Positions 42,448 through 50,654 of a DNA stretch of 64,000 nt are shown here, in pieces; positions within the stretch are counted from its first letter, which is position 1; each line of letters starts with the position of its first letter. Location: the NCBI RefSeq assembly GCF_009861525.1, contig NZ_WVHL01000004.1, positions 1-64,000 on the forward strand, given 5' to 3'. The notes beneath the pieces were generated by a model that made no database searches, was not told the origin of the DNA, and worked only from the letters and a program-made list of their open reading frames with translations. The DNA comes from Pseudomonas sp. LD120. GTDB taxonomy: Bacteria > Pseudomonadota > Gammaproteobacteria > Pseudomonadales > Pseudomonadaceae. The position numbers and the translations under genes were made by a program.

Positions 42448-43950
42448 ATGAATAAATCAGCAGGCGTACTGTTAGGAATCGTCGTCGCAGTAGGTGCCAT
42501 CAGTGCCGGCGGCGCCTGGTACACCGGCACCAAGCTGGAAGGGGTTCTGCAGCAGCAGGTGATTGAAAGCAACAAGGAGCTGAAAGCGGCGCTGATCGGC
42601 TACGACGCCACCGCCACACTGGAGTTGGTGTCCCTGGAGCGGGGCCTGTTCAGCAGCAATGCCCGCTACCGCCTGAAGGGTCAGGGCGACGTGTTTCACG
42701 GTGAAATGGAACTGATGATCGCCGATCACATTGAACACGGTCCGCTGCCTTTCTCGCGTCTGATCCGTCTCAAGTGGCTGCCCGTCATGGCTTCCAGCCA
42801 TTACGAACTGGAGAAAAATTCGCAGACCGATAAATGGTTTGCAGCCACCAAGGGTGTTGCACCGTTCAAGGGCGTGGTCAATGTCGGCTACGACCTGTCC
42901 GCCGAGGGCACCCTGGATTTCGCGCCGATGGAACTGGCCCTGGATGAGCAGAGCAACCTGAAGTTCTCCGGTCTGAACTCCACCTTCAGCGTCAGCGACA
43001 ACCGCCAGAAAGCCAAGGTCGACGGCTACATGGACAGCCTGAGCCTTTCGCTCAGCTCGCCGGACAAGGGCCCGGGCACGCTGGAAATCAACGGCTTGAC
43101 CCTGGCCAGCAACCTGCAAAAGAGCAGCTTCGGCTACTACATGGGCCAGAACACCCTGGAGCTCACCAGCACCAAGGCCACCTTCGGTGACAAGCAATCG
43201 GTGCTGACCCTGAAGAACTTCGAACAGAAGACCTTCAGCGAAGAAACCGGTAGCACTGTGGCAGGCCGCGCGGATTACCGAGTGGGCGAAATTGCCTTCG
43301 ACGGCAAGCCCGTGGGTTCGGCCGAGATGCTCTGGAGCATGAAGAACCTCGACAGCCAGGGCATGCTCGATCTGGTCCAGGTCTACCAGACCGTGCTGCA
43401 GCCGTATCAGCAGGCGGCCACCGAGGCGACTGCCGAGGGCGAGCCGGCGCCAGAGCTGCAAATGAGCGACGCTGAGCAGGTCAAGGTACGTGCAGCCGTG
43501 AACAAGATCCTGGAAGCCAAACCACAGATCGCCCTGGAAAGCCTGGCGTTCAAGACCGCTGGTGGTGAAAGCCGTTTCAGCCTGAGCCTGGACCTGGCCA
43601 AGCCACAGAGCCTGGAACTGCCGCCGGCTGAGCTGGGCAAGCAATTGATCAGCCAACTGGACGCCAAGCTGTCGCTGTCCAAGCCGATGCTGGCCGACGT
43701 CGCCGCCTTGCAGGCCCAGGTTGACGGCCAGACCGATGCCAAGCAGATTGCCGAGCAAAGCGCCGCCACCGCAGAAATGCTCAGCGCCATGGCCCTGGCC
43801 ACTCAGTTGGCCAAGTTGGAAGGCAATGCGGTGGTGTCGTCGCTGCACTACGCCAATAACGAAGTGAATTTCAACGGCCAGAAAATGACCGTCGAACAGT
43901 TCGTGGGTTTTGTCATGAGCAAGATGGGGGGCGCTGGCGCCTTGCAGTAA
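42448..43950 (+). CDS. YdgA-family (DUF945) envelope protein
   Basis: This 500-residue protein belongs to the YdgA/DUF945 family. It has an N-terminal signal-anchor helix (residues 5-25, GVLLGIVVAVGAISAGGAWY) and a large periplasmic beta-rich body that ends in a short helical tail. The ATG at 42448 is preferred to one at 42433 because it sits directly before the hydrophobic segment. The cellular role of the family is unclear. A terminator follows. Confidence 0.85.
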   Translation: MNKSAGVLLGIVVAVGAISAGGAWYTGTKLEGVLQQQVIESNKELKAALIGYDATATLELVSLERGLFSSNARYRLKGQGDVFHGEMELMIADHIEHGPLPFSRLIRLKWLPVMASSHYELEKNSQTDKWFAATKGVAPFKGVVNVGYDLSAEGTLDFAPMELALDEQSNLKFSGLNSTFSVSDNRQKAKVDGYMDSLSLSLSSPDKGPGTLEINGLTLASNLQKSSFGYYMGQNTLELTSTKATFGDKQSVLTLKNFEQKTFSEETGSTVAGRADYRVGEIAFDGKPVGSAEMLWSMKNLDSQGMLDLVQVYQTVLQPYQQAATEATAEGEPAPELQMSDAEQVKVRAAVNKILEAKPQIALESLAFKTAGGESRFSLSLDLAKPQSLELPPAELGKQLISQLDAKLSLSKPMLADVAALQAQVDGQTDAKQIAEQSAATAEMLSAMALATQLAKLEGNAVVSSLHYANNEVNFNGQKMTVEQFVGFVMSKMGGAGALQ

Positions 43951-43994
43951 GCCCTAAGTGGGGGCGTCTCTGGCGTCCTCCGACCGCGAAGCCC

Positions 43995-44028
43995 AACGCC
44001 CGGCGCTGTTCAACAGCCCGGGCGTTTT
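43995..44028 (+). terminator. Rho-independent terminator after ydgA
   Basis: The arms 'aacgcccgg' and 'ccgggcgtt' flank a 14-base loop and are followed by a short T run. It lies between convergent ydgA and the DUF4291 gene and could serve both. Confidence 0.7.
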
Positions 44029-44065
44029 GCTGTCTGGAGAGTAGTCGTCATGCAGTGTTTGCGCC

Positions 44066-44713
44066 TCAGTCCTGAGGAGGTAGGGCAGGCGTCGCAGATG
44101 GTTGAGCTGGCGCCAAGGGTGATTCATCTGTACTCGCGGTGGGGTATTCCTGTTCTTGCGGAATCAGGCGGTGAGCGCCGTCCAAATCACCTTGCTGAAT
44201 GAGTCGATGAATCTCGTGGGCCAGGGGCGTGACATCGGTGATGCGCTTGATCCACTGGTTCACGTACAGCTGCACGGCCTCCTTGCTCAGGCCGATCTGG
44301 ATCGCGCGGTGTTCCTGGGGCCGCAGGTAGAGGTCGCGCTCCGGGTCCCACTGAATGCGCACCGGCGACTGATCTTTCAACTTCAACCACTCTTCTTTGC
44401 TCATGGACTCGTCGGCATGGCTCAGGCAGCCGTTGGCCAGGGCCCATTCGAAGCCTTCGCGGCTGATGTCGATGGCCAGGATGCGGGCCTGTCCGGCGTC
44501 TTTGTAGCCCCAGCCGGCGCGGTACATCATCCACAGGAAAGACGGCTTTATCCAGGTCATGCGCTCCATCTTGAAGGGCGGGGAGACGAAGGTGCCGTGG
44601 GCCAGGGCGGCGTCGGCGATGCTGTCGGAGTAGGCTTGGTAGACGCGGATGGTGTCGGCGTCGTAGAGCGCGCGGATCTGGCGCTGGGGGAGTTCTGTTG
44701 GGGGTTTATGCAT
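44066..44713 (-). CDS. DUF4291 family protein
   Basis: This 215-residue protein matches DUF4291. The family core is seen in 'RQIRALYDADTIRVYQAYS' and 'RMTWIKPSFLWMMYRAGWGY'. The C-terminal 40 residues are Pro/Thr/Ser-rich and extend beyond the usual domain. There is no signal or membrane segment. It lies 48 bp downstream of a small gene on the same strand. Function unknown. Confidence 0.88.
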   Translation of the reverse strand: MHKPPTELPQRQIRALYDADTIRVYQAYSDSIADAALAHGTFVSPPFKMERMTWIKPSFLWMMYRAGWGYKDAGQARILAIDISREGFEWALANGCLSHADESMSKEEWLKLKDQSPVRIQWDPERDLYLRPQEHRAIQIGLSKEAVQLYVNQWIKRITDVTPLAHEIHRLIQQGDLDGAHRLIPQEQEYPTASTDESPLAPAQPSATPALPPQD

Positions 44714-44761
44714 GGCATTTCCTTATGAAAAGCGGGCGGTCGGGAAGCCGCCCTGGGGTGT

Positions 44762-45031
44762 TTAGAGTTCGGCCTGCGGTTGCAGGCGCCGTGATGTCAC
44801 ATCCAGCAGATCACAGCCATCGCGCAGCAGGATGCTGCACACCAGGGTCAGTTCCTGCAAAACCACCGGCTCGCTGCGCAGGGGCTCGGCGGCGAAGTTC
44901 TCCAGCAGTTGGGTCGCGGCGCGGATGCGAAAGGCTGCGGCGCCGTGCAGCACGTCGATGGGCGCCTGGGTGTCGATCAGCAGGGAAGGAATCAGGCAGT
45001 CGTGGCCGGTTATCGGCATGTAGCGGTTCAT
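44762..45031 (-). CDS. Small hypothetical protein, possibly DUF3077/DUF6124-like
   Basis: This 89-residue protein has the shape of the small Pseudomonas DUF3077/DUF6124 proteins: a helical segment 'AAFRIRAATQLLENFAAE' followed by 'LTLVCSILLRDGCDLLDV'. The match is from memory of the pattern and is tentative. What is unusual is its upstream region of more than 200 bp, dense in hairpins. An SD-like GAGAGA precedes the ATG. Confidence 0.6.
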   Translation of the reverse strand: MNRYMPITGHDCLIPSLLIDTQAPIDVLHGAAAFRIRAATQLLENFAAEPLRSEPVVLQELTLVCSILLRDGCDLLDVTSRRLQPQAEL

Positions 45032-45069
45032 GATCAGTTCTCTCTATTCCGTTAGTTGAGCGGCTGTCC

Positions 45070-45300
45070 ACTTACCGTCGCCAAACAATAGGTGGCAGTT
45101 GTGCGCAGGTTGGCGAGCCGGCAATAGAGAAAACCGACAGACCCGAAGGTCTCCCACGCACAACCGCCATAGAGCAATCATGCGGGCGCAAAAAAACCTG
45201 CAAGCAGGTTGTTTGCATTCTCTATATGTCGGGTCGCCAAACCCGAGTCGCCATAGGGACGACGGCCGGACTATAAGCCGCCGTCTTCCAGCGGTGCAAG
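45070..45300 (-). ncRNA. Hairpin-rich intergenic element upstream of the 89-residue gene (candidate leader or sRNA)
   Basis: This stretch holds several inverted repeats: 'agacc cgaa ggtct' (45139-45152), 'aacctgc aa gcaggtt' (45195-45210), 'cgggt cgccaa acccg' (45230-45245) and 'gacggc...gccgtc' (45261-45285). It also has longer-range complementarity between 45124-45130 and 45219-45225. No ORF in it is convincing. The strand is assigned from the downstream gene; a stand-alone RNA is equally possible. No further gene is seen in 45032-45452. Confidence 0.4.
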
Positions 45301-45424
45301 GCAAGCGTGGCGGAGTCTTTTCCTAGAACGCTGTAGGGCTCTTCCAACACCCCGCTTATCTCGCCTCGACTGTATTTCCAGGTGTTTTCCCCAGGTGTTT
45401 TTTACTGCTGGTCGGCTAGCCTGT

Positions 45425-45442
45425 ATGTACATTTGTAAATAC
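45425..45442. promoter_or_regulatory. Candidate promoter/operator of brnTA
   Basis: The AT-rich palindromic words 'tgtaca' and 'atttgtaaat' lie 10-30 bp before brnT. BrnA antitoxins autoregulate from such a position in characterised systems. The assignment rests on position and symmetry only. Confidence 0.35.
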
Positions 45443-45452
45443 GAAATTGCTC

Positions 45453-45731
45453 ATGTACGTTGAATGGGACGAGGCCAAGAACCACGCCAACCTGCTCAAG
45501 CACGGCATCGATTTCAACGATGCGGTGCTGATGTTCCAGCGTCCGGTGCTGTCCTTGCGCGATGAGCGCCTGGACTACGGCGAGGAGCGCTGGATCAGCC
45601 TCGGTTGGATCAGGACCCTGGTGGGCGTGGTGGTCCATACCGAGCGACGGGGGCAGGCGGTGCGCATCATCTCGGCGCGAAAAGCCACTAAACGGGAGGC
45701 TAAATATTATGTCCAACGGATCGAAAACTGA
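45453..45731 (+). CDS. brnT: BrnT-family ribonuclease toxin
   Basis: This 92-residue protein matches BrnT toxins, RelE-like ribonucleases of type II toxin-antitoxin systems. The N-terminal 'YVEWDEAKNHANLLKHGIDF', the central 'DERLDYGEERWISLG' and the C-terminal 'RIISARKATKREAKYY' are the family signature. The ATG at 45453 is the natural start; the frame also opens at a TTG six bases earlier. It overlaps brnA by 23 bp, in the toxin-first order usual for this family. Confidence 0.92.
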   Translation: MYVEWDEAKNHANLLKHGIDFNDAVLMFQRPVLSLRDERLDYGEERWISLGWIRTLVGVVVHTERRGQAVRIISARKATKREAKYYVQRIEN

Positions 45732-45972
45732 TGGATCGAAAACGGATTGGGAGCGCCTGGCGAAAACCGATGATCAAGGAATCGACACCACGGATATCCC
45801 TGAACTGGATGACGACTTTTTCCGTCGCGCCGAGGTGCATCTGCCGGGCAAGAAAGCCGTGACCATTCGCCTGGACGCCGATGTGCTGGAGTGGTTCAAG
45901 GGGCAGGGCGCGGGTTATCAGACGCGGATCAACCAATTGCTGCGTCAGTACATGCAGGCCCATCGAGGCTGA
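45709..45972 (+). CDS. brnA: BrnA-family antitoxin
   Basis: This 87-residue antitoxin would bind and neutralise BrnT and repress the operon. The C-terminal ribbon-helix-helix is visible in 'KKAVTIRLDADVLEWFKGQG' and 'YQTRINQLLRQYM'. The N-terminal half is acidic and flexible, as expected for the toxin-binding part. The start has GGGAGG upstream and lies inside brnT. Confidence 0.92.
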   Translation: MSNGSKTDGSKTDWERLAKTDDQGIDTTDIPELDDDFFRRAEVHLPGKKAVTIRLDADVLEWFKGQGAGYQTRINQLLRQYMQAHRG

Positions 45973-46192
45973 GGGCCTGGCGCGTCATTCCAGGAAGCGG
46001 GTGAGTTGAGCGCTGCGGTGTCTGACAGGCGGTGGAAGATGTTCGCGGTCGTTGCGGGTAGCTGAAATATTTATTTACAACCACCCCCGTCCTCAAGCTC
46101 AATCAGCCCCGCGTGGTTCACTGAACGGCGTGCTCTGTCGTGCAGGCTATAGTCTTCCGGCCCCTGATCTCATCCGCAAAAGGTGCTTTAGT

Positions 46193-46753
46193 ATGTCTCG
46201 CTTTGCCTCCCGCAATACTTGGCTGGCCGCTGGTGCTGTGTTGTTGTGCCTGCAGTTTCCTGCGCAGGCTCAGGAGCGTTTTACCCTGAACATTCCAGGG
46301 GTCTCGGATGACCGGCTGTTTACGACCAGCAACGCCAGTGATGCCAAGGGTTGTGGCGGACACAACCACTCTCCGGCCTTGAGCTGGACTGCAGGCCCGG
46401 CCGGTACTTTGAGCTACGCCATCGTCATGCACGACCCGGACGGCGCCAAGGGCCAGGGTGTGGATCACTGGGTGCATTACGGCATCAAGTCCAGCACTCG
46501 GCAGATTCCCGCCGGAGCTGGCACCAAGTCGACATTGGAAGGCGTAGGCGGGCTCAACAGCCGTAACGGCACTGTCTACATGGGGCCGTGCCCGCCCGTG
46601 GGCGACAGCGCGCACCATTACATCATTCAGATCTATGCCCTGGATCTGGCGCCGGATGCCTTGCCGGCCGGGCTGACCCGGGCCCAGTTGCTGGAGAAGA
46701 TCAACGGCCACGTGTTGCGCAACAGCAGTGTGGTGCGTCGTTATCTGCGCTGA
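46193..46753 (+). CDS. Exported YbhB/YbcL-type PEBP (Raf-kinase-inhibitor-like) protein
   Basis: This 186-residue protein has a signal peptide (residues 1-27, ending AQA-Q). The rest is a phosphatidylethanolamine-binding-protein fold with 'IVMHDPDGAKGQGVDHWVHY' and 'GPCPPVGDSAHHYIIQIYAL', the ligand-pocket motifs of the family. The ATG at 46193 starts the signal peptide. It stands alone. The bacterial role is not established. Confidence 0.9.
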   Translation: MSRFASRNTWLAAGAVLLCLQFPAQAQERFTLNIPGVSDDRLFTTSNASDAKGCGGHNHSPALSWTAGPAGTLSYAIVMHDPDGAKGQGVDHWVHYGIKSSTRQIPAGAGTKSTLEGVGGLNSRNGTVYMGPCPPVGDSAHHYIIQIYALDLAPDALPAGLTRAQLLEKINGHVLRNSSVVRRYLR

Positions 46754-46841
46754 GTGAATTTTTTTTTGGGGCTTAACCCGAATCGCTCAGGGGCTTCGTC
46801 TGAAGGGGGGAATGGATCATTTCTTCCCGAGGTCAGCCCCC

Positions 46842-48611
46842 ATGTCCCTTCCCGTGCATTTCCTTCGTCCGGTCGCCCAGGGTTTCGCCGCCGGTCTGTT
46901 GCTGGCGGTTGCCGGCTGTGGTGTGTCGTCCAAGCCCGAATCCGCCGCCGGGTCGTCAACCCAGGGAGCATTGCCGGCTGCGCCTGAAGCGCAGTACGAG
47001 GCGCAACACGCCGATGCCGCCATGACCAAGCGCGTGGCGCATCCCATGAGGTTGTCGGCACCGATGCCGGCGCCCATCGCCGCCCGCGATTCGATCATGG
47101 CCGGTTACCGCGACGAGGCCCGTGAGCAGTACCAGAAGTTGCCGGACAACCCGATCCACAGCGTTGCCCAAGCACCGGTCTCTACCTTCAGCGCCGACGT
47201 CGATACCGGTGCTTATGCCAATGTCCGCCGCTTGCTCAACCAGGGCAGCCTGCCGCCGCAAGGCGCGGTGCGCCTGGAAGAGCTGGTCAACTATTTCCCC
47301 TACGATTACGCCCTGCCCAGCGATGGCTCGCCCTTCGGCGTGACCACCGAGTTGGCGCCCTCGCCGTGGAACCCCCACACCCGTTTGCTGCGCATCGGCA
47401 TCAAGGCATCGGATCGCGTGGTGGCAGAGTTGGCCCCGGCCAATCTGGTGTTTTTGGTGGACGTCTCCGGCTCCATGGACCGCCGCGAAGGCCTGCCCCT
47501 GGTGAAAAGCACCCTCAAGCTGCTGGTGGATCAACTGCGGGATCAGGACCGGGTGTCGCTGGTGGTCTACGCCGGCGAATCGCGAGTGGTGCTGGAGCCT
47601 ACATCCGGACGCGACAAGGCGAAGATTCGCAGCGCCATCGACCAGCTCAGCGCCGGTGGTTCCACGGCGGGCGCCTCGGGCATCCAGCTGGCCTATCAGA
47701 TGGCCCAGCAGGGTTTTATCCACAAGGGCATCAACCGCATCCTGTTGGCCACCGACGGTGACTTCAACGTCGGCATCAGCGACTTCGACAGCCTCAAGGC
47801 CATGGCCGTCGAGAAGCGCAAGAGCGGTGTCTCCCTGACCACCCTGGGGTTCGGTGTGGATAACTACAACGAGCACCTGATGGAGCAACTGGCCGATGCC
47901 GGTGACGGCAACTACGCCTACATCGATAACCTGCGCGAAGCGCGCAAGGTACTGGTGGACCAGCTCAGTTCCACCCTGGCGGTGGTGGCCAAGGACGTGA
48001 AGCTGCAAGTGGAGTTCAACCCGGCCCAAGTCAGCGAATACCGTCTGCTGGGTTATGAGAACCGTGCCCTCAAGCGTGAAGACTTCAGCAACGACAAAGT
48101 GGACGCAGGGGAAATCGGCGCTGGGCATACGGTGACCGCCTTGTATGAAATCGTCCCGGCAGGCGAGAAGGGCTGGTTGGAGCCCCTGCGTTATGCACAG
48201 GTCAAGGCGCCGCAGCAGAGTGACAAGAATGGCGAATTGGCGATGCTGCGGGTGCGCTACAAGGCGCCGCAAGGAGGCAGTAGCCGCTTGATCGAACGGC
48301 CGATCAGCGCGCAGCAGCGGGCTAAACTGGCTGAGGCCAGCACCGACCTGCGCTTCGCTGCTGCGGTGGCGGCGTTCTCCCAGCAGCTCAAGGACGGCCG
48401 CTACACCGGTAACTTCAGCCTGACCGACACCGCCAAGCTGGCCCGGGGCGCCAAGGGCGACGATCCTTACGGACTGCGCGGCGAGTTCGTACAACTGGTG
48501 GAGCTGGCGCAAAGCCTGCAAACTCAGGCGCCGCAACCCCAGGCAGGGAATGCGCCCCAGGCCGAGGCTCAGCCCGTTGGCATGAGCTTGTTGCAGAGCC
48601 GCCTTGAATAG
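46842..48611 (+). CDS. VWA-domain lipoprotein (YfbK-like)
   Basis: This 589-residue lipoprotein has a lipobox at about residues 24-27 (AVAGCG). A YfbK-type N-terminal domain (about 100-190, 'TFSADVDTGAYANVRRLLNQ') is followed by a VWA domain with the metal site DVSGSMDRR (about 207-390), then a C-terminal DUF3520 domain. Family members are of similar length. The start at 46842 begins the signal peptide. It lies 37 bp upstream of an ECF sigma gene and a likely anti-sigma, so it may be a target or sensor of that system. Confidence 0.88.
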   Translation: MSLPVHFLRPVAQGFAAGLLLAVAGCGVSSKPESAAGSSTQGALPAAPEAQYEAQHADAAMTKRVAHPMRLSAPMPAPIAARDSIMAGYRDEAREQYQKLPDNPIHSVAQAPVSTFSADVDTGAYANVRRLLNQGSLPPQGAVRLEELVNYFPYDYALPSDGSPFGVTTELAPSPWNPHTRLLRIGIKASDRVVAELAPANLVFLVDVSGSMDRREGLPLVKSTLKLLVDQLRDQDRVSLVVYAGESRVVLEPTSGRDKAKIRSAIDQLSAGGSTAGASGIQLAYQMAQQGFIHKGINRILLATDGDFNVGISDFDSLKAMAVEKRKSGVSLTTLGFGVDNYNEHLMEQLADAGDGNYAYIDNLREARKVLVDQLSSTLAVVAKDVKLQVEFNPAQVSEYRLLGYENRALKREDFSNDKVDAGEIGAGHTVTALYEIVPAGEKGWLEPLRYAQVKAPQQSDKNGELAMLRVRYKAPQGGSSRLIERPISAQQRAKLAEASTDLRFAAAVAAFSQQLKDGRYTGNFSLTDTAKLARGAKGDDPYGLRGEFVQLVELAQSLQTQAPQPQAGNAPQAEAQPVGMSLLQSRLE

Positions 48612-48648
48612 CCCCCTCACGAGCAGTGAACAGGAGTTCATCCGCCCC

Positions 48649-49230
48649 ATGTCTGCTCCCCCAAAGTCCACCGACGCCAGCAGCGATGAAGCGCTGCTGG
48701 CGCGTTATCGCGCCGGAGATCCTGCGGCCTTCGAGCGGCTCTACCAGCGCCATCGCCAGGGCCTGTATCGCTTTGTGCTGGGCCTGTGCGGCAAGGCCGA
48801 GCTGGCGCAAGAGGTCTACCAGGACACCTGGCTCAGCCTGATCCGTAGCGCCAGCCAGCCCCAGGGCCGGGCCAGCTTTCGTACCTGGCTGTATCAGATT
48901 GCTCGCAACCGCCTGATCGATCACTGGCGCAAGCACGGTCAGCACAACCCGCTGCACGACAGCTATGACGAACAACTGCACGGCGAAGCCGACCACGCTC
49001 CCGGTCCCGAACAGCAACTGAGCCTGTGCCGCGACCAGCAGCGTATCGAAGCCGCCTTGCAAGACTTGCCCGAAGACCAGCGCGAAGTGTTCCTGCTGCG
49101 GGCCCACGGCGACCTGGAACTGCCGGAGATCGCCAGCCTGACCCAGGCGCCGCTGGAAACGGTGAAAAGCCGTTTCCGTTATGCGCTGAAAAAATTGCGT
49201 CGGCTCCTGGCCGAGGAGGTACGCACATGA
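48649..49230 (+). CDS. ECF sigma factor
   Basis: This 193-residue sigma-70 family factor has region 2 at about 15-85 (AQEVYQDTWLSLIRSA, 'FRTWLYQIARNRLIDHWRKH') and region 4 at about 130-185 ('LPEDQREVFLLRAHGDLELP', 'LETVKSRFRYALKKLRRLL'). I chose ATG 48649; the frame also opens at TTG 48604 inside the VWA gene. Its stop overlaps the next start (ATGA), as expected of a sigma/anti-sigma pair. Confidence 0.9.
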   Translation: MSAPPKSTDASSDEALLARYRAGDPAAFERLYQRHRQGLYRFVLGLCGKAELAQEVYQDTWLSLIRSASQPQGRASFRTWLYQIARNRLIDHWRKHGQHNPLHDSYDEQLHGEADHAPGPEQQLSLCRDQQRIEAALQDLPEDQREVFLLRAHGDLELPEIASLTQAPLETVKSRFRYALKKLRRLLAEEVRT

Positions 49231-49910
49231 CTGACGCCCGACAGATCCCTTCCCCTGAAGAGCAGATGCTGGCGCACATTCGCCAACACAGTGCCGAGGA
49301 GCCACCGGCCCATCTGGATGCCCTGATCCTGGCCACCGCACGCCGCGAAGCCCCGGCGCCCAAGCCGAGCCTTTGGCAGCGTTGGATGCGCGCCTGCCAG
49401 CGGCCGCGCTATCAACTGGCCTTTGCCAGCCTGTTTGGTGTGGCGCTGGTCATTGGCTTGCTGCGGCCTTCCCCGGAGCACTATCCACAAGAACAGGCCT
49501 TTGTCCCTGCGCCCGCTCCAGCCCCAGCTGCACCCATGGCACGCCAGGCGGCGCCACGTTCCGCCGAGCTGGCCGGGGCCTTGAGCGTCCCTGAGCCCGC
49601 TGCCCCTTCGCCCATCGCTCCGGCGGCCCCTGTCGGCAGTGTTGCCGCGGCGCCGGAGATGGAAGCGTCCGCTGATGCAGCACCTCCTGCGCTGGCCAAG
49701 CCCAGGGCCGAGTCGAGCAAGATGGCCAAGCGCATGTCGGCCCCGGTCGAGCCCCGGACGATCAAACGGCTGGATGAGCAACTTCAGGCGGTCTTGCGCC
49801 TGTGGGAAGACGGCCAGAGTCGTGCGGCGGCCGAGCTACTGCTCCAGTTGCATGAACAGTATCCACAGGAGGATCTGGACGCGCGCCTGCAAGCCTTGCG
49901 TCGTCAATAA
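49227..49910 (+). CDS. Probable membrane anti-sigma factor
   Basis: This 227-residue protein has a cytosolic N-terminus (about 1-60), one transmembrane helix (about 63-80, LAFASLFGVALVIGLL), a long Pro/Ala-rich linker, and a short helical C-terminus (LQAVLRLWEDGQSRAAAELL). The layout and ATGA overlap with the sigma gene suggest an anti-sigma. No zinc anti-sigma motif is seen, and the identity is inferred from context. Confidence 0.7.
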   Translation: MTDARQIPSPEEQMLAHIRQHSAEEPPAHLDALILATARREAPAPKPSLWQRWMRACQRPRYQLAFASLFGVALVIGLLRPSPEHYPQEQAFVPAPAPAPAAPMARQAAPRSAELAGALSVPEPAAPSPIAPAAPVGSVAAAPEMEASADAAPPALAKPRAESSKMAKRMSAPVEPRTIKRLDEQLQAVLRLWEDGQSRAAAELLLQLHEQYPQEDLDARLQALRRQ

Positions 49911-49982
49911 AGCGCGGGGGTTGGCTGTCGCCAGGGAAAGCGCGCACTATCTGCCCAGTTTCCAGAAAGTGAGAGGCCGGTC

Positions 49983-50171
49983 ATGGCACCCCGCATCGAC
50001 CGTATAGCGGCAATGTTGAACTGCCCGATCAGGGGCGCGGATATCCGTCAGGCCATCAAGGAAAGTCGCAAGGACTTCGGCCTGGAAGAGGCTGAAGAGG
50101 GCGACGACCCCGAGGCGCAGGACGAAGCCGAGCCAGCGCAGCCGGACGCCGAAGCCGACGAGGATGAATAA
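49983..50171 (+). CDS. Small acidic hypothetical protein
   Basis: This 62-residue protein has a basic/neutral N-terminal half with a possible helix 'RGADIRQAIKESRKDFG' and a very acidic tail of Asp/Glu/Ala. GAGAGG lies six bases before the ATG. No family is recognised. It lies 72 bp after the anti-sigma-like gene. Confidence 0.5.
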   Translation: MAPRIDRIAAMLNCPIRGADIRQAIKESRKDFGLEEAEEGDDPEAQDEAEPAQPDAEADEDE

Positions 50172-50189
50172 TTCCGGCGGCCGCCGGGT

Positions 50190-50654
50190 TCAGCTGTAGG
50201 GCAAGGCGGGCAGGTCGATGAACTCGGCGCAGGCACCGTCCGCGGTCATGCGCCGGGCCCGTTCCGGCAGCAGCCGGGCGTGATTTTCCACCTGCCAGCG
50301 ATACCCGCTCAAACGCTGCACGATACGCCGCCGGCAGGGCTCCGGTAATTGCCCCAGCAGATCGACGCTCTCGGGCGCCCAGCGGGTCCGGGTCGAGTAA
50401 TAGCCGAACAGGTTTTCCCGCAGGCCGAAGCAATCCTCGATGGTTTCCCCAACGCTGTAGACGTAAAGCTCGAAGGCGCTGCTCAGTTGCTGTGCGCCAT
50501 CGGCGTGGTCCCGCAGGTAAGCGAAGATCCCCGGCCAGTTGATGCAGTACAGGTGCTCGTCCCAATCGCCGTCCCGGGTCAGGTACTGGCCCTGGCCGCG
50601 AAAGAACTGGGGTATTTCCTGACGCTCCAGGGCTATTTCAAAGTTGCTTTTCAT
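50190..50654 (-). CDS. Hypothetical protein, second gene of an overlapping pair
   Basis: This 154-residue soluble protein is rich in aromatic residues and Arg (GQGQYLTRDGDWDEHLYCIN, 'FGYYSTRTRWAPESVDLL'). No signal peptide or membrane segment is present. I recognise no family. It overlaps the upstream gene by 17 bp, so the two are probably translated together. Two Cys residues lie in the middle and C-terminal parts. Confidence 0.65.
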   Translation of the reverse strand: MKSNFEIALERQEIPQFFRGQGQYLTRDGDWDEHLYCINWPGIFAYLRDHADGAQQLSSAFELYVYSVGETIEDCFGLRENLFGYYSTRTRWAPESVDLLGQLPEPCRRRIVQRLSGYRWQVENHARLLPERARRMTADGACAEFIDLPALPYS

